The notes under the pieces are model-generated. The model was not told the origin of the DNA. It made no database searches and saw only the letters and a program-made list of their open reading frames with translations. This document shows positions 1 to 11,263 of a stretch of 64,000 nucleotides of DNA, piece after piece; position 1 is the first letter of the stretch; each line of letters opens with the position of its first letter. The stretch comes from Margaritispora aquatica (Eukaryota; Ascomycota; Leotiomycetes; Helotiales; Discinellaceae). The position numbers and the translations under genes were made by a program. The DNA lies in contig VJWN01000009.1 of assembly GCA_007644065.1 (NCBI GenBank), positions 124,001-188,000 of the forward strand, given 5' to 3'.

Positions 1-1072
1 TTCAGAAATTTCGAAATATTCACTGTTTGAGGGCAAGTAGGCAAAGTATCGAATCTGTGGCTGTACCATGCAACGGAAATTTTCGGAGTAGATGAGTTTC
101 GGTAGAAGTTTGATCACATGCCCGATGTTTTGAAAGTCATTCTCAGGCAGGTGCACAAAGAGTTCAAAGCCTCGTAGAGATGCATCAAGAAATTCAGCAT
201 TTACAGATAGCAGACTGTGGTTCTTCTGTTTTGAAGGGCCTTCACAACAGAAAACATTTTTCGCTGCATTGCCTGTTCTTCGAGATATTTTTGGTGCTGG
301 GTTGTCGTAACAAACTTGGAGGATGGACTTAAAATAGCAACCTGGATCGTACCTATCCTCGGGTTTCGGGTCTTCACACAAAGCATCTTCTTCGTCGAGT
401 TCTGACTCAAGATCGACAGTGTCCATGTATCTGGATTGTTGTACTGGTGGCTCAAGAGAGAAAGGAATCCTCGAGTCCAACAGCCACTGGTAGGTCCATG
501 ACTTGGCCGCAACTCTTCGAACTTCCTCAGCAACATATTTAGTTATATCGGGCTGCTCATTTTCCGAGATCAATACGATACGACGCTTGCGATTTGCACT
601 TGGAGGTGTGCCTTGGGTGAGGGCAGTTGGTTTTGGTGGTGGCGCAAAGGAGGCGTCCCTGCCCCGCTTCGCTAGAGGAGATTCATAAAAGCTTGAGAGG
701 TTGGAAACCGAGGACGCACGAGAAATTGACGAAGATCTGGGGCTCGAGTCGAAGAAAGGCGAGAAAGCTGTTTCTGGGGATGAAGAATGAAATGTAGGAG
801 TCTTCTGATCATTTGTTATTGAAGTATATTGCTTGGGAGTGCGAGGAGGGGAGCCAGAAGTCAAGACTGGAGGCTCGCTAGGTTTGTCAAGCTCATAGTT
901 TTTAACTGCAGCATTGCAACTTCGATCTATCAGACCTAGATCTACCTTTGATTAGTTCATACTCTCAAACAACTTCAATAAGTGACAATATGAAGCACAT
1001 ACTCCTCTCAATACTACCTATATCCATTGTATCAGTAGAGTTATTGCGGAAAGCACGAGTGTAGGTTGACAT
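1..1072 (-). CDS. Hypothetical protein, C-terminus cut by window edge
   Basis: I do not recognise this protein. Two exons can be read on the minus strand: 1072-1003, an intron 1002-942 (GTATGT donor, CTAAT branch point, TAG acceptor), then 941 to base 1, where the frame is still open. The visible part is 337 residues. It starts MSTYTRAFRNN, continues through a Ser/Pro-rich low-complexity stretch (about residues 40-105), then a basic RKRR patch and a folded-looking region with a WTYQWLLDSRIPF segment and several aromatic residues. The alternative acceptor four bases upstream shifts the frame into early stops, which supports this splice. No catalytic motif, membrane segment or signal peptide is visible. 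The Ser/Pro-rich start and basic patch suggest a nuclear protein, but that is only inference. Confidence 0.6.
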
Positions 1073-2349
1073 TGTTGGGTAGTTGCGAGTTGTCTGAAAC
1101 TTTCACAATACTACGGTAAGAGCTGTCGAGGTTAAGATTGTAGCTTGGATAGATAAATGAATTTGCCATGATGAGAAGCTAAGAAGGCGAGTTGCTAAAG
1201 TTAAAGATTTAGCGAGAAGTGATGTGCTGGGGCTTTATGGTGGATTCCTGGTTCGCGGTAAGGGATCGTGGAATGCAAGCGAGGTTGATGTCTTGACTTT
1301 CAGCCTCCCCTTGCCGTGGAAGGCCTCGGTCTCGTAAGGTCTAGATGCAAGCTCACAATCTTTAACTTGGCAGGCTAAGGTGTCTCGCAATTCTTATCTC
1401 TAAGCTCTGTTGCCGTGTTCTACATCGGTAAGGTGTCTCAAAGGTATGAAGTTTCTCATTCCTAAGAAAGTTCACCAGACTCAAAGTCTTTTATCAACGC
1501 CGAACATGAAAGTTACAACGAGGTGCTTCAGTTTTGCAGTGATAACTCCGCAATCAACATCTCACTTCTCTCAACTGATCACTCTCCTGGAGTAGCTGCC
1601 ACGATATGAGTGACTCAGCTATCCATATTTACGAGATATTAGGGATATACTGGGCATTGATTCATGGAGCAACGAAGAACTGCCGCAATTAACACAGATT
1701 GAAGTGTGTCTAGCTATCAACCGAAGCCTTGATGTCTGTCAATTCGAAGGATGCATTTCTTCTTGACTATATTGTATCGATTTCCAGGGTTACCTCCTCA
1801 CCCTCAGATGAAGTGTGGTTCCAGGTGGAAATTTGAAGGCAAATGAATCATCTTTGATCAAAATGAAGGAATAAGAAATCAGGTGCTTTCTAAATGTGCG
1901 TTTGTATTTGTATTTCGAGACATTATTGATTGAGGGCTGTGGCAAGGGAGATCCGAAAGGAGGCGTACACAGGAGGATATGTAGTCTGTGACGACGTTAT
2001 TGCGGGACAACAATGTATGCACGGCAATACTATCAATAAAACCAAATGAAAGTAACGAGCATTTTTTTGAAAGCGGAAGCTGCACTTTCCTGAGCGAAGA
2101 TGTAGAATAAATGAAGCCGCGAGTTTGTACCTTTAGTAGATAATGGTTTGTATAAACAGTTGATTCTCGCGCCATCATCTATATACACCATGTTTACACC
2201 TGGCAAGCGCTTGATTTGATAATCCTGCTTGGGATCTCAGTCTCGTGGTAAAATTCCAGAGTTCAGATCCAACTCAATGCCTCAACTTCGAAAAGGGATA
2301 CAGAAAAGAACCAGCGCTCAACGCCACACCTAATCTACCTCTTCTATAC
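1073..2349. other. Intergenic, no gene seen
   Basis: About 1.3 kb between the start of the edge gene and the 3' end of the cellulase gene. Only short overlapping open frames (up to about 100 codons) without domains are present. The right-hand part is the 3' flank of the cellulase; the left-hand part holds the promoter of the edge gene. Confidence 0.5.
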
Positions 2350-3716
2350 TCATGATGGAGCATACTTAGCCAGCGTACTCATGTAAGCCGTGTACCCCTT
2401 GCCGGTACTTGGTTCCATGGAGAACATGTAATCACCCCACCATGGGCCGGCAGCCCAAAACATACCTCCCATCCACACATCACTGCCTGCGACCAAAGCA
2501 TCTAAAAGACCCGTAATTGCAGTCTGGCAGACTGCGTTAGCACCGCCTGCGAACTCGCCGAGAACGCCTTTCTTGCCGTTCGCGCGAAGCCAGAGAGTGG
2601 CGGCCGCGATACGCTCAGCACCAATGGTGGAGGAGACACAGGTCTCCGAGGTTCCGGAACCGTCCGAGTCAAGGTATTGGTGCATCTCATAAACGATCTT
2701 GTTGGAAGGATCAGTCAGTCCCCCCATGTTGACTGAGTTTCCTGATGTTGTCCATGTCCAGGCACCAGTATAAGACTATGTGAAATTAGCTGAATATCAC
2801 GTGCTATGTTTAGCGAGATTGAAGTGAAACTTACAGTTCCTTCAACGAAGATGTATTGGGTGGTAGCTCCTGCGGCTCTGATACCATTGATACATGCTTG
2901 ATTGAGCTCGGCAACAATAGTAGCGGTTGGCTCATCGTGAAATTCGTTGTTGCAGTCGAAGATGACATTGGCGTTCGACTTGAACGCAGTAGCAACATGG
3001 GTCCAGAAAGTCTGGAAATCCGAGGTCGAAGTAAAGACTGAGCCTTTGTATCTGCCGAAGTTCTGGGCATCAATAACTGCGTGTTTCCCAGCAGCTGTGA
3101 TGTAGTTGACAACAGTGGTCAAGCTCGCCAAGTAAGTGGCATCCAGTGTAGCGGTCATGGAGCCTTGAGCAATACGCTCCATCAGGATCGGGATTCTGAA
3201 AATGTTCATGCCCTTGCCCATCAGCGTCTGAATGGCAGAGGTGCTAGGCCAGGTGTAATCTGTTCCCAGAGTTCCTGGAAGGTTTCCGGCTCCAAATTCT
3301 GCACCCGACTCATTGACACCAAGCCATTGCAGGCCTTTGGAGGTTGAGGTTGATGCCGCTGCTGCTGCAACCTTTACTGAAGTCGAAGTGGTAAGCTTTG
3401 AACTGGTCTTGGGGACTGCAGTGCTTGTTGCGACAACTGAAGCTGCCTTGATGCTTGTCGTCTTGACGCTCGTAGACTTGGTCGTAGAAGCTTTGGTACT
3501 ACTAGTCTTGGATGTTGTTGTCTTCGTCGTCTTGGTTTTCTTAGTCTTAGTAGTCTTAGACTTCGTCGCCCGTTCCAGAACCACGGCTCTGGGAACAACA
3601 GCAGGAGCATCAACCACACCCGCAAGTGCCACTAGACCCTCATCTTGAGAAATCGGTGCTGCAAAAGCAATAGCCAACAGGCCAGCTGCGGCGAGCAGAG
3701 AGTTTGAGAAACGCAT
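2350..3716 (-). CDS. Secreted GH5 subfamily 5 endo-beta-1,4-glucanase
   Basis: Predicted extracellular cellulase that cleaves internal beta-1,4-glucosidic bonds. Two exons: 3716-2835 and 2775-2350, joined over a 59-nt phase-0 intron with GTAAGT donor and TAG acceptor; the join restores the family segment [13 protein letters not shown]. The product is 435 residues. Residues 1-20 form a signal peptide (hydrophobic core, AFAA/P cleavage), 21-51 a possible propeptide ending in LERA, and about 51-127 a Lys/Thr/Ser-rich linker. The catalytic domain runs from about residue 128 ([14 protein letters not shown]) to the end. The acid/base glutamate is E258 in NNEFHD and the nucleophile is E368 in LGEFAGG, both in the GH5_5 form. 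Unlike Trichoderma Cel5A-type enzymes there is no Cys-rich CBM1 before the linker. The family call is firm; enzyme activity is inferred. Confidence 0.9.
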
Positions 3717-4657
3717 ATTCTAAAGAATGATGAATGAGCGAGTGAAAAAATGAACAAGCAACTTAAAAGGAGTGATAGATGCTTGATCATTCCAAGAGAC
3801 GGCGTGGGAAATGCTTCTTTTGAATAGGATATGAGATTACACCAGCTCAATCCGTTACCACACAACTTAATCTGGAATGTTTCAGCCATAAGATGGCGGG
3901 GTTTTTTGCATTTAGGGGAAATCCCAAATCCAGCCCCTCGGGAGCGTGCCAATTGGGACGACCAGGCCGCGAGAGTTTTGTTATGGAAGCATTTTGCTTT
4001 TGTATTCCTGGTTGGCAATCAACGTGCCGAGGAAAAGATTGGAAGCAATTTGCCGATGTAAGAGATATATTGCGGCTCCTCCATCCCCCCTGTGCACAGA
4101 CGCGAATTCCCGAAACATCCTAGACCAGATCTCCACGTGATAGTGCTTGTGTTCTAGCACCCCGGAAAGCAAAGGAGAAATCATTTCTTTACTCCATATG
4201 TCAGGTGTGAAGTTTGAAACCATAAAAAAAGGGAGAACCTTGTAGCTTGAAAAGCTTTGGATGATAATTACAGGGTACCCGGGCAAAAGGCAGTAAGTCA
4301 ATCATGTGATGCTGTCACTTTGTCGGCAAAGTATCCTATTAGAAACTCTACTCCTTTCACCAGAGTGTAGCTATTCGATGCATAGAGAACGCAGTATCCG
4401 CAACAACGGGAGAGAGTCTGCGCTAGAAGAGAAGAAGATTAAACTGACGAACAAACGATTTATCTTTCATACACCGCTATACATAATGTTACCAACAAAG
4501 AAACAAGCAAGATTGAATATACTCGCTAAAATCCATCCACTTTGCAAGCTTTGTGATCACAAAACATGCTATATCATCCAGTGTCGTTTGTGTCATCCCC
4601 CAAGTTCCCTCTACAGTGTAACACTCGATACATAGTCCTTAGTCATTGATCAAGTCT
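3717..4657. other. Intergenic, cellulase promoter side
   Basis: About 940 bases containing the upstream region of the minus-strand cellulase (right of 3716) and the 3' flank of the RING gene. Several overlapping open frames near 3830-4300 occur on both strands, but they are short, mutually overlapping and show no domain. No specific regulator site is claimed. Confidence 0.4.
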
Positions 4658-5762
4658 CTAATATTGACACGGGCCTGCCGATGTGGATGTTTTGCTAGGG
4701 ATCTCGAGCTCTAAAAGCATGTCAACATCTTGTCTTCCTCTATCGAGCGCTATCTGGTTCTCGGCCATCTTTTCATTGTCAACGATATCGTAACTAGTAC
4801 ATGTGGGGTAGTGACGAGAAGTAGGATCATCAGGAGCTCTTGCATCAGTTTGCGATCCTGGCTCTAGTATGTTCGATTCAGTATCAACTCCATTTCTAAT
4901 ACCTAGAGCTGTGAATTCGAGATGCAAAATATCCCACATGTTTTAATTGTGACGTTATCGACGTACCACTTGTCAAATCGCGAGAACGATCAGAACCCAA
5001 ATCTGTTTTTCGTCCCCGTTCAACTGAAATCAACGAAAGTCTCCGCTGAAAGCTTCTAATCGTCTGATCCATAAATCCGGTATAGCAACCAGTAGCTATA
5101 CCCAAAGCGCATCTATCTATCTTGTTGTCCAATTCCTCATGAATGGTATCCATATTCGCGTAGCCTGCAATCAAAGCCATCATATCGTCTCTGCTGGCAC
5201 TTTGAGACCCAGCTTGTTGTGACGATGATTGCCAAGGCTGAGCTGGATCCTTTGAACGACGATGTGGTCGAAGTTTGCGCACAAAGCCTTTCGTCTTCGT
5301 CCAAAAATCCTTGATCTTTGTGCATATTCTCTCGCCTCGTGAACGTGTAACGGAAGTGTTGGTAAGAGGATAAGATCTCCCCGAACCGAGAGGTCTTAGA
5401 TCGGGCGATGGAAGAGAAGCTGGCGATAAGCCACGAGGGAACTTGCTATCCATCTCCCCATCTAAAACCCACATGGGATATGTTCTTATCCCATTGTTCG
5501 GTCTGTATGCAACACTCTTTGCATTGCAATTAGAACAGAAATCGCCGTTCTCTTGTCGACGCCATCTGCCATGACATTCCCAGTCGAATGCATGGTTGCA
5601 TGGAAGAAGGCAGATAGGATCTTTTATTTGCTCTTGGCAGATTGAACAGAAATTGTCGTCTTGAATATTATTTAACATCTTCGCTCTGGTAGTAGAATTT
5701 GAGAATACTTTGAGATAAAACAGAAGGAGCCAAAGAATGGATTGATGTAATGTTGCTGACAT
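4658..5762 (-). CDS. RING-finger protein, probable E3 ubiquitin ligase
   Basis: RING proteins usually bring an E2 enzyme to a ubiquitination substrate. Read as two exons, 5762-4967 and 4908-4658, with a 58-nt phase-1 intron (GTACGT...CACAG), this gives 348 residues; without splicing the frame would end at 4896 with 288 residues. The RING lies near residues 38-78: CSIC, then LLPC, an H, an Asp three residues later (CNHAFDWEC) and a final CSNC. Asp therefore seems to replace the usual fifth zinc ligand. The rest is mostly disordered and basic, with a coiled segment near IHEELDNKIDRCALG. The first ATG gives a hydrophobic stretch (ILWLLLFYLKVF) that may be a membrane anchor. A second ATG at 5678 (residue 29) would start a soluble protein directly before the RING and is a good alternative. 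The substrate is unknown. Confidence 0.65.
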
Positions 5763-6872
5763 GTCACTGTTTATTCGGATTGAATGAACGAAAGATTGTC
5801 ATAAAGCTTCACAATGACAGGACTAGTAACAACACAGCCTCTCCAAATTGTCATCCTGTGGTTTATGGAAGTCACTACTACCAAAAGTAAAAGCTTTACG
5901 GCGAGATGGATATCCTTGTAGAGTGATGAGGAACGAAAAGGGAAGGAGACACCGCGTTCGTTATATCGTGGGAAGCTTCAAAGGTGGGAACTTTCCGCTC
6001 TGAATCTCCGAGATCGAGGATCAGGGAAGTGCGCTCAATATTAAAGGGAGGTTGGTGCTAATTGATTCATCCCACCAGGACGGAGCAAAAGAATCAATAA
6101 GCCAGCAAAATCACACAGAACTGCAAATCCAAATCTTGATAAACAGAACCAATTATATTGTGCCGCATTGCATCCTAGTGCTGCAAACACAAACACAGTA
6201 CGTGTGGGTTATTCTACTCACTCCCAAAAAGACATGGACCCAGGAAATCGGTAGCGAATGAGCTGACTTTCTCATTGGATTCGAGGAGTAGTCTTGGCCA
6301 TTGACGCAAGGGACAGCCCGTCTGTATGGCAAGGTTCCATCGTGATAGCCACGAGCCGAGAACATGCACTTGCATAAGATAGAGTTGGAACCTCTCCATC
6401 TTGGTTGCCGGCATGCACTGCTCCTGTCCGTTTGAGATTGTATGCACCATCCGAACTGCTCTGTGTAATCGTTGGTCGATGCACATTCGCCTTGTTGGAG
6501 ACGCTCTCACACTGTTGGACATGAACGATTGAGCCCCATGTAAGGTTTGTAAATGTATCTCGGAGAAGATGTTGCTTCATCTCTAAAAATTCTCAAAAGT
6601 GGATCAGAAAAGAAGTCAAGAGAAGCTCAACGACAAGTGTGCTTTTGGATAACAGATAAGATCATGAAATTCATTATACATGGTCTAATCTGCTCGTGTA
6701 AGACGGCACATTCATGGTTGCACAAAATAACGCCCAAACCGTGGGATCACTCCCAATTGATGTGATATCCTCAACGGTGGTCCCGACTCCCAGGATTTCC
6801 CTCAATCGTAACAGCGTTTCACATAAACCAATCATCTGCTAATGATCATGGACTTAGCTTGTTGGCTGCATG
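5763..6872. other. Intergenic, no gene seen
   Basis: About 1.1 kb between the RING gene promoter and the 3' end of the Zn cluster regulator. It holds overlapping open frames of up to about 100 codons on both strands around 6050-6760, none with a recognisable domain or convincing splice partners. Confidence 0.45.
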
Positions 6873-9599
6873 TTAGTAACTATTCATAAACCCCCAAAAG
6901 CTGTCATTTCCAAAGTCTCCCTCAAATTGCCACTGGGCTGTATCGGGAAGCCATGTGCCCTCACCGTTAGCACCAGGTCCCATTGCCATTCCGGTTCCTT
7001 GCAAGTCGTTGAAGAGTAAGTCGTGCATTGGCTGGAGAGGGGCCATGCTGGAAAAGTCATAATTTGGTAGAGGTGGGGGTGCCGAGTACGTGTCCCATTC
7101 CGAAGTGGGTGCTTCGTTCGTCTTTGTGATATTAGATATGGTAGGGATATTGTACAAGGTATTTCCGTTCATGTTACTTGATGTGTGCGTCGAAGCGCTC
7201 GATATTGATGGGTGCGAGGAGTATCCGTCATTGAGCGTGGTAGAGTCTGGCGTCGCAGTAGATGGAGATTGACTTGAGCCGTTGACAAGAGTAGGCTCTA
7301 TCTTTATCTTCTCCATTTCTGCCGCTTTAGATCTACTGATAGCCTTTTTCAGTCGGCAAAATATTGCTTTCAATACACCCAAAGCACCGTTTGCCATTGA
7401 GTTGATATTGCTCATGACTTGAAATCGCTCTATAGCCCATTCAAAGTGCTGTAGAGCATCATCCAGGTATTCCTTGTTCTCAAGAGGATGTAAAATATAG
7501 ATTGCGGCGACAAGTATGATTGCATCAAACGTATTGAGAATCAGTGTATGCATTTTATAATGTATGTTGGTGATCATGTTGAAGAAAGTCCTTTGCGCAA
7601 GTAGGATGTCCAGGGCGGCTTTCAGTGCCTCTGTTCGACTTGTGGCATTGGTGAATATATACGGTCGGTGGAGGGCCATAATGGGGAAAGCTGCAGCTGA
7701 CTGGAAAAGCACTCTTGCCCGTGGTAGCCAATAGCAATCAGGGTTTGAATCGAAAGATGTGTCAGGATTTTGTGCACGAAATGGCGGCGGACAATGTAGG
7801 TTAATTTGCTTGATCATTTTGTGCCTTGACGAAAATTATTTAGTCAGTTGTGTGTTTTCAATGTTTCGAACAAATAACAGGCAAAAGGAGCTCCAGTGTA
7901 GGGAATTCAAATAGCAAAACTAGTCCTTCTCAGAGTGAAGATTGTTCGGCTGATACATGGCATACAATTCAAACGTCCTCTAAGCTCGTGAAATTGCACT
8001 TCATGCTACTTGTGAATGTGTAAACCAACTAGGCACGTTGCAAGAAGTTGTTCTTTTTACCTTTTCTGAAAACATTCGCTTGGGACAAAACGAACCGAGC
8101 GACTAGAACGAGAGAAGACTTACATTAACTCGACTTTTTGCACATCATTCTGGTTTGGATCATCTCTCTCCAAATTAAAAATATCCCATAGCGGAGCGGC
8201 AAGCTCAGCATTCCAAAGGAGCATGGTTAACGGTGTAGGAGGTTCGTCATCAGTTCTTGGAGCTGGTGCCACTTCACGCCTGTTGGCGGGCACTGGAGCA
8301 TCTATTGGGAAAACAGGCTTTCCGTCTCGGCAATCTACTGTTGTTGGTCGCCCAAGAACAATAGCCATGTGACTGCATACTCTGTCAGCATTGCATTAAT
8401 ATTCGAATACCACTCCAAAACTCACATGTCCCACAAGGCCAATATCACCCACATGCGCCGTCGAAGTTGGTCCAGCCACAAGTTTTCTAGCACATTTCCT
8501 GGTCTCTCCTCCTTCCGCTGCCTGTAGCCACTACTCTCTTTGTGTAACCCGATTTCTTGAGCGTCCTTTATGGTTTGACCAAGATAATGCCAACTTTCTG
8601 GAATTAGTCCACAGTTCTTCAGATACGCTGTCCGCAGAAATCCTGCCTGGACTGTGACTAGTGTTGTGTGCCTTTTCCCTAACAGACACAAGATTTGGCA
8701 TCCTGACTCGCTGTAGTCACTAGCTAGATCGTCGAAAGACATTGCGGCAGCATATTTGAGGGAATCCAGTGTCGGATCATATTCTAGTGGCTGAAATTGC
8801 AATGCTAATGCCAGGCATTGAAACAGGAGGCCAGGAAAGAATTGAAGATCTGGTGGTAGTTCCAATGGTCCCCGATTTAAAGTCGAAAACGACAGTCCCT
8901 CCCATTGCGCAAGTAAGTCTCGAAATATACCTTCGTCTAGCGGCGAGTATTGGCAGTTAACTTCTCGAAAGTACGTGACTATCAACTTCTCGATGTATGG
9001 CTTCGAAGGGAGCTGTCGAATCAGATTCTTGTATTTCCCTTGTATGCCACTGTTCTCATTGGAATTGGAGGGCGGCGTTGGTATCAACGATACGCCTGCA
9101 TCGTGGTTCTCAATCTTCTTGAAAATGCCTAGGGTTGTATTGTTATTGCCATTCGATTTTGCATAGCCAAAAGCTGAGACTTGAGCAACTGTTTCTGACT
9201 CGGGAGGCTTTGAGTTAAAGATGTTCTCATTGGGTGAATTGCCGTTTTCTTCTAGCAGTTGTTGTTTTCTGGCCGTCTCGTTTTCGTACTGGCAGAGCGA
9301 TTGTTTATTTCGCGCCACACAATTCGAGCATGGGAATGCTCTGTCGCACTGGACAGAGGTCAACAAAACATTCTCGCGCCAGACTATCGAGAAATACCGA
9401 CCTTCTGCTTCCTTCTGTGACACTCGGTGCAAGAGATTACAATTCTTTTCCTTTTCCTTGGTGCTCTAAGCGGGCTAACTGCCCTCTGTACCGGCTCCGC
9501 TGAGCTTTCCATTGTCGGTACGGCCCCGCGATGGTATGCACCTATTGGTTTTGATAGAATTACCGGTGCTGCTGTGTAGGGGACGGTATTGTTGATCAC
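6873..9599 (-). CDS. Zn(II)2Cys6 transcription factor with fungal_trans domain
   Basis: A Gal4-type DNA-binding regulator of unknown target genes. Four exons on the minus strand: 9599-9402, 9348-8426, 8372-8124 and 7824-6873. The introns are 52 nt (GTCGGT donor), 53 nt (GTGAGT) and 299 nt (GTAAGT). All phases agree and the product is 773 residues. The first intron falls between Lys66 and Cys67 inside the zinc cluster, a common place for an intron in this family; splicing gives cysteines 57, 60, 67, 73, 76 and 85 with spacing 2-6-5-2-8. The fungal_trans region spans about residues 150-480, with RRRMWVILALWDIHMAIVLG formed across the second intron and ending in LGRPTTVD. The C-terminal 150 residues are Ser/Thr/Asn/Pro-rich and end in an acidic and aromatic tail (WQFEGDFGNDSFWGF), probably an activation region. 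M30 is a possible alternative start. Confidence 0.85.
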
Positions 9600-11263
9600 T
9601 ACTTTAGGAAGATCTCAGTGGGTTCGCAGAGGTGTTCAGGTCATGCGAAACCTCAATTTTTAATATTATTTGGGTGAGTAGGTAACTGGTTGCGTTCGTT
9701 GATGTTGCGGCGTGGTGACATTGAATCTCTGCATCTGTCATCCAAATCTGATGGCTTGCCCTCCTTGGCGGGTTTTTGATTCCCGGAGCCGGAGTTAGAA
9801 GGAGATAATGGGGAACTCGACCAGGAGGCGAGGAGGCAAGGAGGATGGGAGGTTTAGGTAAGCAGACACAAACCTTCATCCCTGCCTTTGTGCCTTTATA
9901 TCAAGGCAGAGCTGTCAGCCTGGTCTGCTCTGGGTTTTGCCCGGGGTTGAGAAGGAGAAGTGCAACATTCCAGATTACATAAGGTATTTCCACTCTTCAG
10001 CTGGTGAAGAAGATCTGACAAAACCGTACAATCATTTCTCCAGTGCCCACCCCCCAAGAAGATAGGTAGATGCCTTGGTGAGGCAGTTATTTACCACTAA
10101 GGTACAATATGATGGATGTGAGTTTCTTGAAATGTTGTTTATCCACAGGTCAGGTACCCATGAAGTCTAGTGAGCTAAGTCTACATCCATAAGGTAAAGT
10201 AAAGTATTCTAGAATATTACTAGCTCCGACGAATTTCAAGATCTCAGATGATCCAGATCAGAGGCTAAGTATCGCTAAGTATCTATCTCGTCCTCGTCAT
10301 TGGTTCCTACCAGGTTTCCCCAAGAACTGGCATTTTGGTCTGTCGTTTGTCGGGGACATGGCATGGCATGGCATGCCAATTCGACTTGGCATGTGGACGG
10401 GACCTGGTTTGAAGAACCAAACAAGTAGGTAGCTGTGCTGTACCTAACTATCCAAGTAGATATTTATTAAAATCAAAATCATACAAGGAATTAATGATTA
10501 AAGTAATAATCACACTGAGGTACTCTATGAAAATAATAGACGCCCCTTTATCCTCTCTGGTGGGACTTGTATTACTTCGAGGTACTTTCCTTGACCTGTA
10601 CAACCTGGGATGTTTTGATGTGGACGTTGAATCCGATCCGAAAATGACGTAGATGGCCGATGTCTCAGCTTTTTGGTGACAGAGGCATTTTGGGGTGGCA
10701 TTCATGCATGCATTTTAGACCCTTACGAGTCGTGAGTCGCGATGTTTTAACCCCTTCTAAAGTTCCCCTCTAGACTTTGATTCCTTCAATCACTTTGGTT
10801 CTAAACTTCTTCCTGTCCTGTCACCGCTATCTCTCTTTCTTTCTCTCTTTCTTTCTCTCTCGCCAACGATACTCTGACGAATGCCATCTTGCAGCAAGGC
10901 AAGGCAAGATACGATACAATACGATGCGATATTAGTCGTTCCTCTCTAGCTATCTTCCACTTTCACATTTCAAGCCCAGGGACTTTAGCACGAATTAACC
11001 TTATCTTTATTGTGGCTTGATCTGTCCATGAACGTGCATATGCAAGCTTCAGGTAGCATCCACAGTCCTCTACCTCGAATCCTAGGTTTTGCAAGCTTAG
11101 AAAAAAATGTGTGCTAAGCTCCTTCGCCTCCCTTACACGTACCTTTCTCTTCCAACATATTGATCCTCCCAAAACTCCTCTATTGGAATGCATTTCCTCA
11201 CATACACTCTAATTTAGCTATCGACATTGTCTGCTGTGTGGACCAGTGTCCAGGCTACCGAAA
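9600..11263. other. Intergenic between divergent regulator and histidine kinase genes
   Basis: About 1.7 kb shared upstream region of the minus-strand Zn cluster gene and the plus-strand histidine kinase. It contains a triple ATGGC repeat at about 10357-10377, a CT-rich tract at 10831-10860, and several GGTACC/TACCTA-like words near 10390-10460. No protein gene is supported. Confidence 0.5.
10831..10860. repeat. CT microsatellite (CTCTTT units)
   Basis: A 30-base pure pyrimidine tract made of CTCT and TTTCTTTCT units about 400 bases before the histidine kinase start codon. Such CT tracts are common in fungal promoters and 5' leaders. Confidence 0.8.

Noticed and set aside
3313..3648. 111-codon plus-strand frame rich in Val and Leu
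   Set aside because: It is the antisense of the Lys/Thr-rich linker of the cellulase; its odd composition only mirrors that repeat.
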